A DNA stretch of 40,666 nt from Acidobacteriota bacterium (GCA_025463135.1 JAOAPY010000050.1:1-40666); one strand, 5' to 3'. Shown: positions 18,087 to 26,680, numbered from the stretch's first letter. Numbers and translations are program-made. Notes: generated by a model not told the origin, from the letters alone.

Positions 18087-18704
18087 TCACTTCTTATTCA
18101 TTTCTGCGACCCGCTCTTTGATCTCCTTTAAGGAACGACCGCCCATCAAACGCCGTAACTCGTCCGTGACGCCTCCATCCACCGGATACAACATTATTGG
18201 GCCGTTATCTATAGAGCGAAGCTGTGTGCCGAATCGCTGTGGATGACCAATGTTCATCAAGAACCGATCCTCACTGGCTGCTGCCAGGGACAGAGTATCT
18301 TTATCGTTCTTCCCTTTGCTGATCGCCACGACCCAAAACTCATGTGCCAACAAAAAATCTTCAGGTGCCTGCCCATGCTGCAGGACCGTCGCGGCACAGT
18401 CGTAATCATTGGCAGTCACCACCAGGTTTTGCGTGTAGAGTTCTTTCACCCGTTTTAGCCGCGGCTTGTCACGCTGTCCAAGAGAGGCCGAGTCGATGGA
18501 TTTCCCTGCAGGTGGAGTGCGGTCAGACTGATCTTCATCGCACAAGCGCTTGAGTTCCTGATTGTCTTCTGACCTATCTTTGGGCGCTTGCGCCGCACTC
18601 GATTGAGCCTGCACCGGAAGGAGCGAGAGCCAAGGGCGAAGCACGATACCACCCACTGCCAACACAATGAGAACCAGTGAGAGTTTAGCGAAATAATTTA
18701 ACAT
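18087..18704 (-). CDS. Exported or anchored DUF6624-like protein
   Basis: About 205 residues from the Met at 18704. One hydrophobic segment at residues 8-30 (LSLVLIVLAVGGIVLRPWLSLL) acts as signal or anchor. The body has a pattern seen in DUF6624-like proteins: DYDCAATVLQHGQAPEDFLLAHEFWVVA, then AAASEDRFLMNIGHPQRFGTQL near the C-terminus. The function of these proteins is not established. The reading frame stays open upstream to 18773, but that part is arginine-rich and unlikely to be translated. The downstream P-loop kinase frame begins only 12 bp later, so the two may be cotranscribed. Confidence 0.65.
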   Translation of the reverse strand: MLNYFAKLSLVLIVLAVGGIVLRPWLSLLPVQAQSSAAQAPKDRSEDNQELKRLCDEDQSDRTPPAGKSIDSASLGQRDKPRLKRVKELYTQNLVVTANDYDCAATVLQHGQAPEDFLLAHEFWVVAISKGKNDKDTLSLAAASEDRFLMNIGHPQRFGTQLRSIDNGPIMLYPVDGGVTDELRRLMGGRSLKEIKERVAEMNKK

Positions 18705-19025
18705 AGCAGTCACCTGTGAGATTTTGAGGCCTCTTCGGAATGCAGCGACCAAAGCGACGACAGGTCGTCGCACTCCGAATTAAGTTTTCAAAAGCGGTCG
18801 ATCTATTGGCGTATCCGGTTCGCGTAACAAGTTGTCGATAAGAAAGGGTTTGATTTGCCTCGAGCCCATCCGGGACTCTTGGGAAGAAAGGGATCGCTGC
18901 TTAAGTTTGCCAGTAACAATCCGGCTTGAGGAAGGACCATACCAACTAAAGAGTCTGATCGGAAAGCTGTAGTCGCGCGCGATGCACCGGCGGGCGGCGG
19001 CACGGCGACGACAAACGCAATCCAG
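18705..19025. other. Intergenic stretch, nothing recognised
   Basis: About 320 bp lie between the DUF6624-like start and the stop of the PQQ-repeat gene. I see no convincing ORF, RNA gene or repeat. A minus-strand frame overlapping the end of the PQQ gene is a shadow. The part nearest 18705 presumably carries the promoter of the DUF6624-like gene. Confidence 0.4.
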
Positions 19026-20756
19026 TTAACGGCTCGCGAGCGATAGCCGGAACGCGGCCATCTCCTCGCCGTTGCGAACCAGCAGTACATCGCCGGCCAG
19101 CACCGGGTGGTTCCAGGTCTTGCCCTTGATCGCGGGGAACCGCGCGAGCTCAGCAAACTTTTCCGGCGTCGCACTGACCAGCGCCAGCGCACCGTCCTCA
19201 GTCAGCAACAGCAGCAAGTCCTGATCGGCCAACAGGACCAGCTGGCCGTGGCCGTAACTTCCGCCCTTCCATTTGCGCGCGCCGTCTTTGAGGTCGATGC
19301 AGGCTATGCTGCTGCCGTCGAAACCGAACGCATGGCCCTTGTGCACGACGAAATCATTGAAGTAGGGATTCAACCCTTCCGAGGTCCAGCGCTCTGCGAC
19401 GGTCCAGCCGCCGGGTCCGTTCGAAACTGCAAGACGGCGCATGCCGTTTCCTTCGCCGTCATGGACCAGCACATCACCGTCCGCGGTCAGGGCCGGCTGC
19501 ACGATGCGGGTGTTGGATGATAATGGGTATTCCCAAAGTCGCTTGCCATCGGCCGGCGCGACGCTGATCGCGCCAGTTCCGTTCAGCAGGAGGATTTGCG
19601 GAACTCCCTGGATCGTCATGAGATGTGGTGAGCTATAACCTCCACCGCTTTTCGGACCGATCCAACGCGGTTGGCCATTGGCGAGATCGTAAGCGGCGAG
19701 CGTGCCGGCCGTGGCGATGACGACGATGTCGCCAACGACCAGCGGTGAGCTCGAGAAACCCCAGCCCGGTACTTTGGTCTGGGTGTCGGACGCCGCGTTG
19801 CGTGACCACACGACGGCGCCGTTAACGGCGTTGAGCGCGTTCAGGATTCCGGTCCCACCAAATGTATACACGCGACCATTGCTGAGGGTCGGAGTCCCGC
19901 GCGGACCGGCGCCGCCGTTCGACTCCCAAAATCGAGTTGCGTCGTGGTGTCTCCAAACCGGCTTGCCGGTGGTTACGCTGTAGCAGCTAACGAGCTCGTC
20001 GTCACCGCGTTGCTCTTGCGTGTAGAGGAGATCGCCGCTGACTGCGAAGGAAGACCAGCCCGGTCCGATCGGGTGGCGCCAGAGCTCGACCGGCGGCGAT
20101 GCGGTCCAGTCGGTCTTGATCCGCACGCCGCGAACGACGCCGTCGCGTTCGGCTCCGCGAAAGCCGGGCCAGTTGGCCCCCGTCTTTGCCGCCGCCGGAT
20201 CCAACGCTACTGCCGCCGGCTCGTCACCGCCCAGGGCCAGGAGACGTTCTTCGGGAGTCTTCGTCCAGCGCCAATGGAAATCAGAATTGGCGTCTCCAGT
20301 GATGCCGCCGGTCCGCACAAACAACCACGCTCCGCACGCGAGCAGAATAGCGACGGCCAGTGCCCCGCGCCGAGGCCACTTGGACAAACGACGGCTTGCC
20401 GCCGCTGCAGCGACCAACGCGACGCTCAAAAGTGGAATGGCGAATACGGGGAGCATCATCCCCATCATTCCATTCGCAATGGACGCGTGAACGATGCGCT
20501 TTGCGACGACGATCGCAAATACCATCAGCACAATCGCGCCCACGCGTTCGACCCATGGCGCTCGGCTGAAGAACAGCCACCACACGACAATGGCCAAGGT
20601 ACCGACGAGTGCTCCAAGCACGCCGTAAATCATGGCATCCGGCACGATGATGGGAACGACAAACCTGGCCAGTATCAAAAGCACAGCGGCGACCACGCCG
20701 GGCCACAGCCTTAGCGGCTTCTTAAACGTCGATGCGTCGGAGTGTGTGATGTCCAT
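19026..20756 (-). CDS. Membrane-anchored PQQ-repeat beta-propeller protein
   Basis: A 576-residue protein. About five hydrophobic segments occupy residues 18-160. An extracytoplasmic PQQ-like/BamB-like propeller follows, beginning NWPGFRGAERDGVVRG near 195, with repeats such as GKPVWRHHDATRFWE, GAVVWSRNA, GQPRWIGPKSGGGYSS, GKRLWEYPLSS and GARKWKGGSYG. The W-rich repeats match the PQQ-like beta-propeller pattern. Residues needed for a PQQ dehydrogenase are not evident, so this is more likely a scaffold or sensor than a dehydrogenase. Membrane N-terminus plus PQQ-like repeats is a frequent layout in Acidobacteriota and Planctomycetes. It starts at ATG. Confidence 0.82.
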   Translation of the reverse strand: MDITHSDASTFKKPLRLWPGVVAAVLLILARFVVPIIVPDAMIYGVLGALVGTLAIVVWWLFFSRAPWVERVGAIVLMVFAIVVAKRIVHASIANGMMGMMLPVFAIPLLSVALVAAAAASRRLSKWPRRGALAVAILLACGAWLFVRTGGITGDANSDFHWRWTKTPEERLLALGGDEPAAVALDPAAAKTGANWPGFRGAERDGVVRGVRIKTDWTASPPVELWRHPIGPGWSSFAVSGDLLYTQEQRGDDELVSCYSVTTGKPVWRHHDATRFWESNGGAGPRGTPTLSNGRVYTFGGTGILNALNAVNGAVVWSRNAASDTQTKVPGWGFSSSPLVVGDIVVIATAGTLAAYDLANGQPRWIGPKSGGGYSSPHLMTIQGVPQILLLNGTGAISVAPADGKRLWEYPLSSNTRIVQPALTADGDVLVHDGEGNGMRRLAVSNGPGGWTVAERWTSEGLNPYFNDFVVHKGHAFGFDGSSIACIDLKDGARKWKGGSYGHGQLVLLADQDLLLLLTEDGALALVSATPEKFAELARFPAIKGKTWNHPVLAGDVLLVRNGEEMAAFRLSLASR

Positions 20757-21141
20757 GTGAGACCTATACGCTTCTCAACAGTCAGTTTGTTCCTCGTTTC
20801 TGGGCGGACGTATCTAACTCATGACTCTGCTTCGGGTCATTATGAGCTGCAAGATAGCAAATCGCGCTCCTGGTCCCGGCAATTCGGTTCAAGATTAGTC
20901 CGAATCTCATTCTCACCCGGTTTCAACCGCGTGACTTGCCGCTGATCAAGTTGGTCAACCGTCTTAATCATCGACAAGCTAAGGAAGCTTGTCGGACAGT
21001 GTGGCTAGCGTTCCGGTTGCCATTCCAGCGTCGCTGGATGAAGTTAGTTGAAGCCGTAAGCCGGGATTGCAGTGAGTGCAATAACGATGAGTATTAGCAA
21101 CCGATCTTCATAACCTGAACCTTTTGCGAGTACTGGCCCTG
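20757..21141. other. Intergenic region with CGACAAGC hairpin
   Basis: No gene is seen in 385 bp. A hairpin at 20972-20994 has arms CGACAAGCT and AGCTTGTCG and is followed by GACAGTG. It shares its words with the core of the MITE-like family and is probably a relic. The end near 20757 should hold the PQQ gene promoter. Confidence 0.45.
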
Positions 21142-21390
21142 TCATCCTCCATGCGAGAAGATCAGGTTCCAAAGAGTCAGCGAGATTAGAGTAAGGAAGA
21201 AGAGAACAGTGCCTGGCCACAGCAATAGCCTCTCTCGTGTCGACAGATTCGTCCAGTATGTTTCGCGCAGCGAGCGTTCGCGCAGCGCCCGCCAGCCAAA
21301 CTTCCTTGCCACTCTAGTCTGAATGTAGGTCAGCGTAATAACGCTGACGGCAAATGAACAGAATAGCAATCCGAACCAGGCTACAAACAT
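21142..21390 (-). CDS. Small two-segment membrane protein, probable cassette gene
   Basis: An 82-residue protein starting MFVAWFGLLFCSFAVSVI. It has one hydrophobic segment at 1-22 and a second near 58-76 (WPGTVLFFLTLISLTLW), with a basic loop between them. No family is recognised. The Met at 21390 was chosen because the frame upstream runs into an attC-like sequence and would only encode its translation. That sequence (21394-21500) directly upstream suggests the gene entered as an integron cassette; it is the left-most gene with such a mark. Confidence 0.6.
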   Translation of the reverse strand: MFVAWFGLLFCSFAVSVITLTYIQTRVARKFGWRALRERSLRETYWTNLSTRERLLLWPGTVLFFLTLISLTLWNLIFSHGG

Positions 21391-21393
21391 TTT

Positions 21394-21500
21394 GGGGTCC
21401 GTGGAATTAACCGGGCGCCGCGATTCGCAAGAACGTCGAATCAATTAGACAACCTAAGGAACGCGCGACGCGCGGTCTGGTCCAACGACGTCGGTTGCGC
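21394..21500 (-). other. Decayed attC-like site
   Basis: The left arm keeps GGAATTAACCGGGCGCCGCG, and the right arm keeps CGCGGTCTGGTCCAACGACG followed by GTTGCGC. These correspond to the L' and L''-R'' parts of the intact sites further right. The left core triplet AAC is lost. Same orientation as the intact array. Confidence 0.5.
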
Positions 21501-21635
21501 CGTCATTCCCAACGTTCTTGACGCCGTTGTGATCTTGCCGGAGCAATAGAATGACGTACGATAAAAGAGAATACATCGGGACCGCAAGTCATGGTATCCA
21601 GGTTGTTTGAAAGGCGCGACGCTCTACCGCGTCGT

Positions 21636-22265
21636 TCATTTTTCGGGACAGTCCTTTTTCTTTAGCACGTGTTGGAACGAGTTCGCATAGCTTTCGAAAG
21701 CCTGCATCGCCCGGTCGTTGGCCGACTGGTCGCGTACGATTGCGGTTAAGACAACGACCTCACCTGCAGAAACGGTTGTTAGGAAATATTGGCGCGCCCC
21801 GTTTTGATCGCGCGGATCAAGAGCTGCCCACAAATAGAATGTAAAGCCTGGCTGTCCGTTAGCCGCGGCTTTCACGCGCGGCCCGAGCTCAACGAGCTTT
21901 CGCAACGGCGTAGGTGTTTTCTGCATGTAGTCGAATTCATAGGCCTGGTGTTTCTTCAAGATATCAAGATCAGCCACACCTTGTTCCGGTTTCATGAAGT
22001 CAGTTGGCTGAACCATGAGATTTTCATAGAAGTTTCCATCGATGATGAATCTTCGAGGACCGCTGGTACCGTTGGGAAAAGAGATTTGTTTTCCGGTTAG
22101 CGCGAAGTACAGGTCAGGACTCTCACGAAAAACATAAAAGAGAAACCCGCTCCCATCGTTGGCGCGCAGGGAAGTCATTCCATTCTTGCCACACGGCGAA
22201 GGCGCAGCGGAAGCCGATGAGCCGAGCATGAATAGGAGCAACACAGCGCCGAGTTTGAATTTCAT
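21636..22265 (-). CDS. Secreted protein of unknown function
   Basis: A 209-residue protein with a clear signal peptide (MKFKLGAVLLLFMLGSSASA, cleavage near 20-21). The mature part begins APSPCGKNG and ends with HVLKKKDCPEK, so Cys24 and a C-terminal Cys could pair. A stretch such as YLWAALDPRDQNGARQYFLT and VVVLTAIVRDQSANDRAMQ suggests a compact alpha/beta domain, but I do not recognise the family. It lies in the region where integron sites have decayed and may be an old cassette cargo. Confidence 0.7.
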   Translation of the reverse strand: MKFKLGAVLLLFMLGSSASAAPSPCGKNGMTSLRANDGSGFLFYVFRESPDLYFALTGKQISFPNGTSGPRRFIIDGNFYENLMVQPTDFMKPEQGVADLDILKKHQAYEFDYMQKTPTPLRKLVELGPRVKAAANGQPGFTFYLWAALDPRDQNGARQYFLTTVSAGEVVVLTAIVRDQSANDRAMQAFESYANSFQHVLKKKDCPEK

Positions 22266-22289
22266 CGTTTCAAGTTCCCTGAGTGAAGG

Positions 22290-22315
22290 ATAAGCAACCC
22301 AACGATTTGTTGCCT
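22290..22315 (-). other. attC remnant, right half only
   Basis: CCCAACGATTTGTTGCCT reproduces the L''-R'' end of the intact sites (core CCAACGATTTGTT). No matching left arm lies within 120 bp, so the site is truncated. It lies between two minus-strand genes, as expected for a former cassette border. Confidence 0.5.
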
Positions 22316-22384
22316 ACCAATGCGTTCGAACGCTCGATTAGCGGAACGATTGCGGCCCGCCCGCCTTCCACCTCGCAGCGCTGA

Positions 22385-22828
22385 TTAGTGGCTCGGATCC
22401 GGATACAGTGCTGCAAATGCTTCAAGACAGAACCAGACAAGGTGGAACGCGATAGCCACTCGAACAATTCCGAGCGATCCCATTGACCTAAACACATCCA
22501 ATGAAAAGAGAGCCGCGATTAGAGGCGGACAGTGCGCCAGCGCTCCAACCACATTCCATTTTCTCGCATTCTCCTGACCCGATCCAAGAATCAGTAATAC
22601 CGCAATAATCAACATCAACAGATAAGCCTGGATCAGCCCAACCCAGACCATGGGAGTTTGCTGCATGAAACCAAATAGGCCGGTCCCAGTCATCCAGCCG
22701 ATGGTCGTAGCGACAGCGTTCCCCAACGCAACCAGCGTCAAAATCGTACCATGGATCCGCAGTAGCCGGCGCCGAAACTTGAAAATACTCGAAGCCGGTT
22801 GGCGCTCCGTTAAGAGGCTGGCGTTCAT
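22385..22828 (-). CDS. Four-segment integral membrane protein, cassette-borne
   Basis: A 147-residue protein with about four membrane segments: 28-48, 60-82, 95-112 and 118-140. No family is recognised. GCGGAGGAAAACGCA supplies a strong ribosome site before the ATG. The attC-type core GCGTAAC lies only 14 bp upstream of the start codon, a normal spacing for a cassette gene whose leader is short. Small membrane proteins without known function are common integron cargo. Confidence 0.65.
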   Translation of the reverse strand: MNASLLTERQPASSIFKFRRRLLRIHGTILTLVALGNAVATTIGWMTGTGLFGFMQQTPMVWVGLIQAYLLMLIIAVLLILGSGQENARKWNVVGALAHCPPLIAALFSLDVFRSMGSLGIVRVAIAFHLVWFCLEAFAALYPDPSH

Positions 22829-22841
22829 TGCGTTTTCCTCC

Positions 22842-22876
22842 GCGTAACGATCTGATTAGAGTTGACCGCGCGGCGT
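22842..22876 (-). other. attC remnant, left half only
   Basis: GCGTAACGATCTGATTAG followed by AGTTGACCGCGCGGCG matches the R'-L' end of intact attC sites, with a small insertion. The L''-R'' half is missing. It marks the start of the cassette that carries the membrane protein at 22385-22828. Confidence 0.55.
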
Positions 22877-22951
22877 TACATCCAACCTATGAATTACTCA
22901 ATCGAGGTAGCGAACAGATTTCCCGCAGGGCTCTTAATTACTCTGAGGGTG

Positions 22952-23356
22952 TCATATGCTCCAGGCCGCATCAGTGAAGGCACTGTTCATAAAATTGCGG
23001 ACGACCTGACCATCCGAGAACTCCAAAAGAAGATCAGACGTCTCTAAGTCCACTTCGCAATCGATCAGCACTGCGCCGTCAAGACCATCTGTTAGAGCAC
23101 ACATTCGGTCAAAGGTCTTTTGATACTCTTCTTTTGATATGAAATCCGATTCACGAAAAGGGAAATCACCGCTGCCAACAATTATCTCGCCCTGCTGCTG
23201 ATAGCGCCACGGTGGATTAATGCAAATACTAACAACGCCTTTATCACGCGGCTCTCCAAAGAAATAGAGAAGAATGCTGCTGCAAGCGATTAGTTTGCAG
23301 GAGACCGTCTCTCCCAGAAGTTTCTTCAGTTCAAGATGTTTTTCTTCAAGCGTCAT
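22952..23356 (-). CDS. Hypothetical cytosolic protein
   Basis: A 134-residue acidic protein that begins MTLEEKHLELKKLLGETVS and ends with an aromatic-rich tail. Features include NPPWRYQQQGEIIVGSGDFPF and a C-terminal DLETSDLLLEFSDGQVVRNF. Proteins with this feel, around 130 residues with a final strand-rich half, often occur as single cargo genes in integrons and among immunity proteins. I cannot assign a family. No signal peptide or membrane segment is present. Confidence 0.6.
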   Translation of the reverse strand: MTLEEKHLELKKLLGETVSCKLIACSSILLYFFGEPRDKGVVSICINPPWRYQQQGEIIVGSGDFPFRESDFISKEEYQKTFDRMCALTDGLDGAVLIDCEVDLETSDLLLEFSDGQVVRNFMNSAFTDAAWSI

Positions 23357-23383
23357 GACTCATCAAGGTAAGATTCTAATAAT

Positions 23384-23536
23384 TTACCGCATACTGATGT
23401 ACACCACCACGTACCCGGTACGCTTTCGGTAAGGCTCAATAACCTCATAGTAGAAACGCACGGCTCGCAGTAGAGCGAATGGTGTCGCGCCCAGAATCGC
23501 GATCGTGATAAAGCCCGTAGTAATGGAACTCAGCAT
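23384..23536 (-). CDS. Possible tiny membrane protein
   Basis: A 50-residue frame from the Met at 23536 (MLSSITTGFITIAILG). A single hydrophobic helix at 5-25 is followed by a basic, tyrosine-rich tail ending YVVVYISMR. The upstream ribosome site is weak. The frame is open further upstream, but that part looks random. It could be a real small membrane gene or chance. Confidence 0.35.
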   Translation of the reverse strand: MLSSITTGFITIAILGATPFALLRAVRFYYEVIEPYRKRTGYVVVYISMR

Positions 23537-23580
23537 TGACTCGTGATTAAGCACGCAGGCGGCATAGCGCAGACGATTTA

Positions 23581-24096
23581 TCAGACGTGCAGGTCCAACA
23601 GTTTGGAAAGAAGATCGGCAAGGCACTCTTTTATTGATTTTCCCGAAGTGTCAATAATGATTCTTTCTTTGGACCAAAGATGATACTCGCGACGCTCAAC
23701 GTCTTTCCATGTTGGCAGGCTTAGTCCTGGAACTGTTGAAGAACGGTTTTCGACTCGGTTGCGATGTTCAAGTTTGTCAGAACACACAACCTCGATATTG
23801 ACGTATCTGGCTCCCGATTCCACGGCGACCTTTTCCCATTCATTTCTCGTTAATTCAATCGGATTACACGAATCGGCCACAACGCTATTGCCTATTCGCA
23901 GGTTGTCGGCAGCGAGTCTATACGAGAGGCGATACCCTTCGCCTTCGACATTGATTGCGCATAGGTCCCTTAGCGCCTGCTCAACGGTATCTATCCGTAA
24001 ATGAACGGCCGTAATCTGCTTTGCGAGTGCCTGCGATAGCGTAGTCTTTCCCGTGCCTGGTAGCCCGGAAAAAATATAGAGACTTGGCATGGTCAA
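23581..24096 (-). CDS. Small P-loop kinase (AAA family)
   Basis: A 171-residue protein. Walker A is FSGLPGTGKTTLSQALAK at residues 9-26. VHLRIDTVEQALRDL follows as the substrate lid region, and NSVVADSCNPIELTRNEWEKVA as the Walker-B-type strand. This is the same broad group as the kinase at 17526-18074, but the two are clearly diverged. Members phosphorylate small molecules, nucleotides or sugars; the substrate here cannot be read from sequence. Start may be ATG at 24096 or the Met two codons later (MPSLYIF). It lies just left of an attC half site, so it is a probable cassette gene. Confidence 0.75.
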   Translation of the reverse strand: MTMPSLYIFSGLPGTGKTTLSQALAKQITAVHLRIDTVEQALRDLCAINVEGEGYRLSYRLAADNLRIGNSVVADSCNPIELTRNEWEKVAVESGARYVNIEVVCSDKLEHRNRVENRSSTVPGLSLPTWKDVERREYHLWSKERIIIDTSGKSIKECLADLLSKLLDLHV

Positions 24097-24122
24097 GTTT
24101 ACCGAATGGGCCGCAATCTTAC

Positions 24123-24157
24123 GCCTAACGGTTGAGCCGAGATGGCGCGGGCGACAG
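24123..24157 (-). other. attC remnant, left half only
   Basis: GCCTAACGGTTGAGCCGAG followed by ATGGCGCGGGCGACAG matches the R'-L' half of the intact sites at 35421 and 35972. No L''-R'' arm follows within the next 150 bp. The sequence up to 24384 shows no gene. Confidence 0.55.
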
Positions 24158-24384
24158 AAAAAGTCACGATCGCCCTAAGGTTGAGTCTTTGATCCGGTCG
24201 CTACGACTCCCGGTTCTGCACCCGAGCAGGTGACTCTCAAAGCTTTGTGCAGTCGTGCATTGCGATGTTTACTAAATGACTTTCTTCATTAGTGCGAGCG
24301 GCATAACAAGTTGGTTTGTGCAAAGGCGCCCGGATTAGACGTGCTGCAAATCATGCCGTTCGTGCGGCGTCAGCGAAATCCAGC

Positions 24385-24909
24385 TCACCGAGCCTCCCTG
24401 GCGCGCTTCGAAAAATGCCAAAGACCTCCCGTAATCTCAACGGGCAAACGATGGCCCAGTTGGCGGGCGAGCATGACAATCTGCCCGCGATGATGACCTT
24501 CATGCGCGACGAAATAGGTTAGGACATGCCCGACGTCGAGGGGAAGATTACGCCAAGTGTACGCCGAGGATGCGGGGATCGTGCCGCCCTGGTCAAAGCC
24601 GAGCTTGAGCAAGCTGATAATGCCGCGGCTGCTGCGGCCTAGTGCTGGAATCAGCTCCTTCGGTCCAACCTTGTGTCGATTGACGGCTCGCGGTACCGCG
24701 ATGCCGTGTTCCTTTCCTAACGTCTTGATCCACATACACCGCGCGTTGTGGATGTGGCCGGCGATCATCCGCACGGTTCGTCGTGGAGCCCCCGGCACGG
24801 TGGCTTCCCATAGCTCCTGGGGTAAGTGCTCGACGAGGAAGACGGTAACGCGGTTGCTGGTTCTCCACGCGGCGAGCAGCATATCCCGCTGATCAGGTGC
24901 AGATTTCAT
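24385..24909 (-). CDS. DinB-like four-helix metalloprotein
   Basis: A 174-residue protein of the DinB/YfiT-like superfamily, whose members bind a divalent metal through three histidines; some are thiol-dependent transferases. Visible ligands are in GHIHNARCMWIK near residue 51 and HEGHHRGQIVMLARQLG near 140. The final helix pattern fits the fold. The start at 24909 was chosen for the CAGGGACG upstream; an upstream ATG at 24933 is less likely. A MITE-like element begins 38 bp upstream, so the promoter of this probable cassette gene may have been altered. Confidence 0.75.
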   Translation of the reverse strand: MKSAPDQRDMLLAAWRTSNRVTVFLVEHLPQELWEATVPGAPRRTVRMIAGHIHNARCMWIKTLGKEHGIAVPRAVNRHKVGPKELIPALGRSSRGIISLLKLGFDQGGTIPASSAYTWRNLPLDVGHVLTYFVAHEGHHRGQIVMLARQLGHRLPVEITGGLWHFSKRAREAR

Positions 24910-24947
24910 CACGCGTCCCTGGAAAATGATCAAGCCGACGCCGAACG

Positions 24948-25046
24948 GCTAGTGGTACAGTTTCGCGGCAAATGTCCGACAAACTTTAGTTTGTCGCGGC
25001 GTTACGACAAGCTAAAGCTCATCGGACATCAAACTGCACCAGTACC
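24948..25046. mobile_element. MITE-like element, copy 2
   Basis: A 99-bp element with ends GCTAGTGGTACAGTTT and AAACTGCACCAGTACC and an internal CGACAAACTTTAGTTTGTCG palindrome. Perfect 9-bp duplications CGCCGAACG flank it at 24939-24947 and 25047-25055. The duplicated target contains GCCGAAC, the core of integron attC sites, so it appears to have landed in a cassette border. It is the same length as copy 3. Confidence 0.85.
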
Positions 25047-25055
25047 CGCCGAACG

Positions 25056-25379
25056 AAGTGTTATGTTGCGGTTGGGTGAGACAACGGTGATCGCCGGCAA
25101 TAAAGAAAGTGAGCGGCGCGATAAATGAGGTGGCGCTCCTGAAAACAGGATTGACTGGTCTAAACCAAATCCTGACGCCCCGGATCAAGACCTCGAACAC
25201 CGGTACGTGGATGGATCGTCACCGCTCAGGCCGGATTATACCCCCTGGCGATACCTGAGCGACAACATCATTTCAGAGTTATCCAACGACAGTCTTCGGC
25301 GCGCTCAGGGAGCAAAAGTTTCGTACCGAACGTGAATATTCGCAACTCTGGTTCAATGACGTGTTAGCCGCGGACTCGC
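25056..25379. other. Stretch without a confident gene
   Basis: About 320 bp upstream of copy 2 of the MITE, on the cassette reading direction. A minus-strand frame of 62 codons crosses the element and is not convincing. GAACGAAGTGTTATG beside the element resembles the R'' end of an attC site. Nothing else is recognised. Confidence 0.35.
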
Positions 25380-26072
25380 TTATTGCTCGAGGGCCTTATG
25401 TAACGCTGCTCTAGCGAGCAGACGTGTCGAATCCAAAGTGGGTAGAGGAGTGTCGTCCGGGCGCACGATTAAAGGTATCTCAGTGCAACCCAGAACGACC
25501 GCATCACAACCACGCGCTTTAAATTGTCCGGCAACTGCATTGAAATATAACCGGGATGCTTCCGGGAAGATGCCGTTGACCAACTCCTTGAAGATGATCT
25601 CATTGATCTTTTCCCTGTCAGCCTCGTCGGGTATTTCGCTCTCGATCCTAAACTCCTTCAATGCCTCCGGGTAAACACTACTCTCTGCCAAATACTTCGT
25701 CCCCAAAATGCCGAGCCGCCCGTAGCCCAAACGGTGGGCTTCTTCAGCGACGGCTCCGGCGATATGTAGCCAGGGTATAGGGGACTGCGGGATTAAATAC
25801 TTGAACGCCTGGTGATATGTGTTATCAGGGCAGATGGCAAAGTCGGCCCCGGCCCGCGCGACTTTATGCGCGGAGGCTGCCAGAAGCGCGGCCACTGTCT
25901 CCCAGTCGTTCGCACGAATGGGGGGCATGTGTTGGGCCATTGGCAGCGAGTTCATTGTTATTTCAGGGTGATTATGCTCACCCATGATGGCAGGCGCCTC
26001 CAGGCAGATTGTTCGGTAACAAAGGGCAGCGCCCTCGGCACTGCCAGCTACGATACCAATGTGTTGGGTCAC
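25380..26072 (-). CDS. Aspartate/glutamate racemase family protein
   Basis: A 230-residue cofactor-independent racemase of the Asp/Glu type, which inverts the alpha-carbon with two Cys residues. Both are present: Cys81 in AICPDNTYH and Cys196 in VVLGCTEIPL. The N-terminal GIVAGSAEGAALCYRTI and the ITMNSLPMAQHM stretch fit the family. In place of the usual xCNTxH at the first Cys it has CPDNTYH, one residue longer, as seen in the broad-specificity or hydantoin-racemase-like branch. The exact substrate is therefore uncertain. It is on the minus strand like its neighbours. Confidence 0.85.
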   Translation of the reverse strand: MTQHIGIVAGSAEGAALCYRTICLEAPAIMGEHNHPEITMNSLPMAQHMPPIRANDWETVAALLAASAHKVARAGADFAICPDNTYHQAFKYLIPQSPIPWLHIAGAVAEEAHRLGYGRLGILGTKYLAESSVYPEALKEFRIESEIPDEADREKINEIIFKELVNGIFPEASRLYFNAVAGQFKARGCDAVVLGCTEIPLIVRPDDTPLPTLDSTRLLARAALHKALEQ

Positions 26073-26314
26073 GAACTCTTTACCTCCCTCATCAAAAGAC
26101 TATTGGAACTACTAAGGGGAGCACATAAGGCTTCACGTTTCGCCGAAACACTTGCGGATTGTTACTGCGGTGAATTGCAGATACTTACATCAAGGATTAC
26201 AAAACAAGAACAGGCAGTCGCAGTCATTGGCTGGATTAATCAAGCTCAAGATCAATTATGATCCTCGATAACAGATAGTTTGACTAAAGTCCTGCGCTTA
26301 AAGACCAGCACGTT

Positions 26315-26680
26315 TCAGGCCACCGGCGATGTACTTTGTCCGATCCATAAGCGGTTTCCATCCGGATCGCTTATTCGAAACTCCGTAAGGCCGTAGAAGG
26401 TGACGTCCAATTCCGGCACAGCCAAACCGTTCCTCCGAACCTGCTGGTGATACTCGACGATATCATCAGGATATAGATAGAGGATCGGGTCGCGAGGATT
26501 GTCTGGATGTGCATTGATCGATTGATCCACCATCAAACGGCACTCGTTGAAGCGGAGCATGGCCCAGCCCCAATCGTCGTTTCTTTTCTCAACTTCAAAA
26601 CCCAGCATCTTGCAGTAAAAGTCCACGCTTACCGGCATGCTTCTGACCGGCAGCATTGGGATCAATTTGTTCATCTTCAT
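26315..26680 (-). CDS. VOC (glyoxalase/bleomycin-resistance-like) protein
   Basis: A 121-residue single-domain protein of the vicinal oxygen chelate superfamily. It has LIPMLPVRSMPVSVDFYCKMLGFEVE, then DDWGWAMLRFNECRLMV, and the C-terminal half with TEFRISDPDGNRLWIGQ. Metal-ligand positions are not fully conserved, as in many small binding or resistance-type members. Known members include antibiotic-binding proteins, so a resistance role is possible but unproven. A half attC site at 26720 lies 40 bp upstream of the start. Downstream, CTGCGCTTAAAGA near 26292 resembles the middle of other attC sites. Confidence 0.82.
   Translation of the reverse strand: MKMNKLIPMLPVRSMPVSVDFYCKMLGFEVEKRNDDWGWAMLRFNECRLMVDQSINAHPDNPRDPILYLYPDDIVEYHQQVRRNGLAVPELDVTFYGLTEFRISDPDGNRLWIGQSTSPVA

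Noticed and set aside
19944-20714. Plus-strand frame of 256 codons opposite the PQQ-repeat gene
   Set aside because: No recognisable domain, and the minus strand encodes clear membrane helices and propeller repeats.
25012-25200. Minus-strand frame of 62 codons upstream of the DinB gene
   Set aside because: It runs through the MITE-like element, has no ribosome site and no family resemblance.
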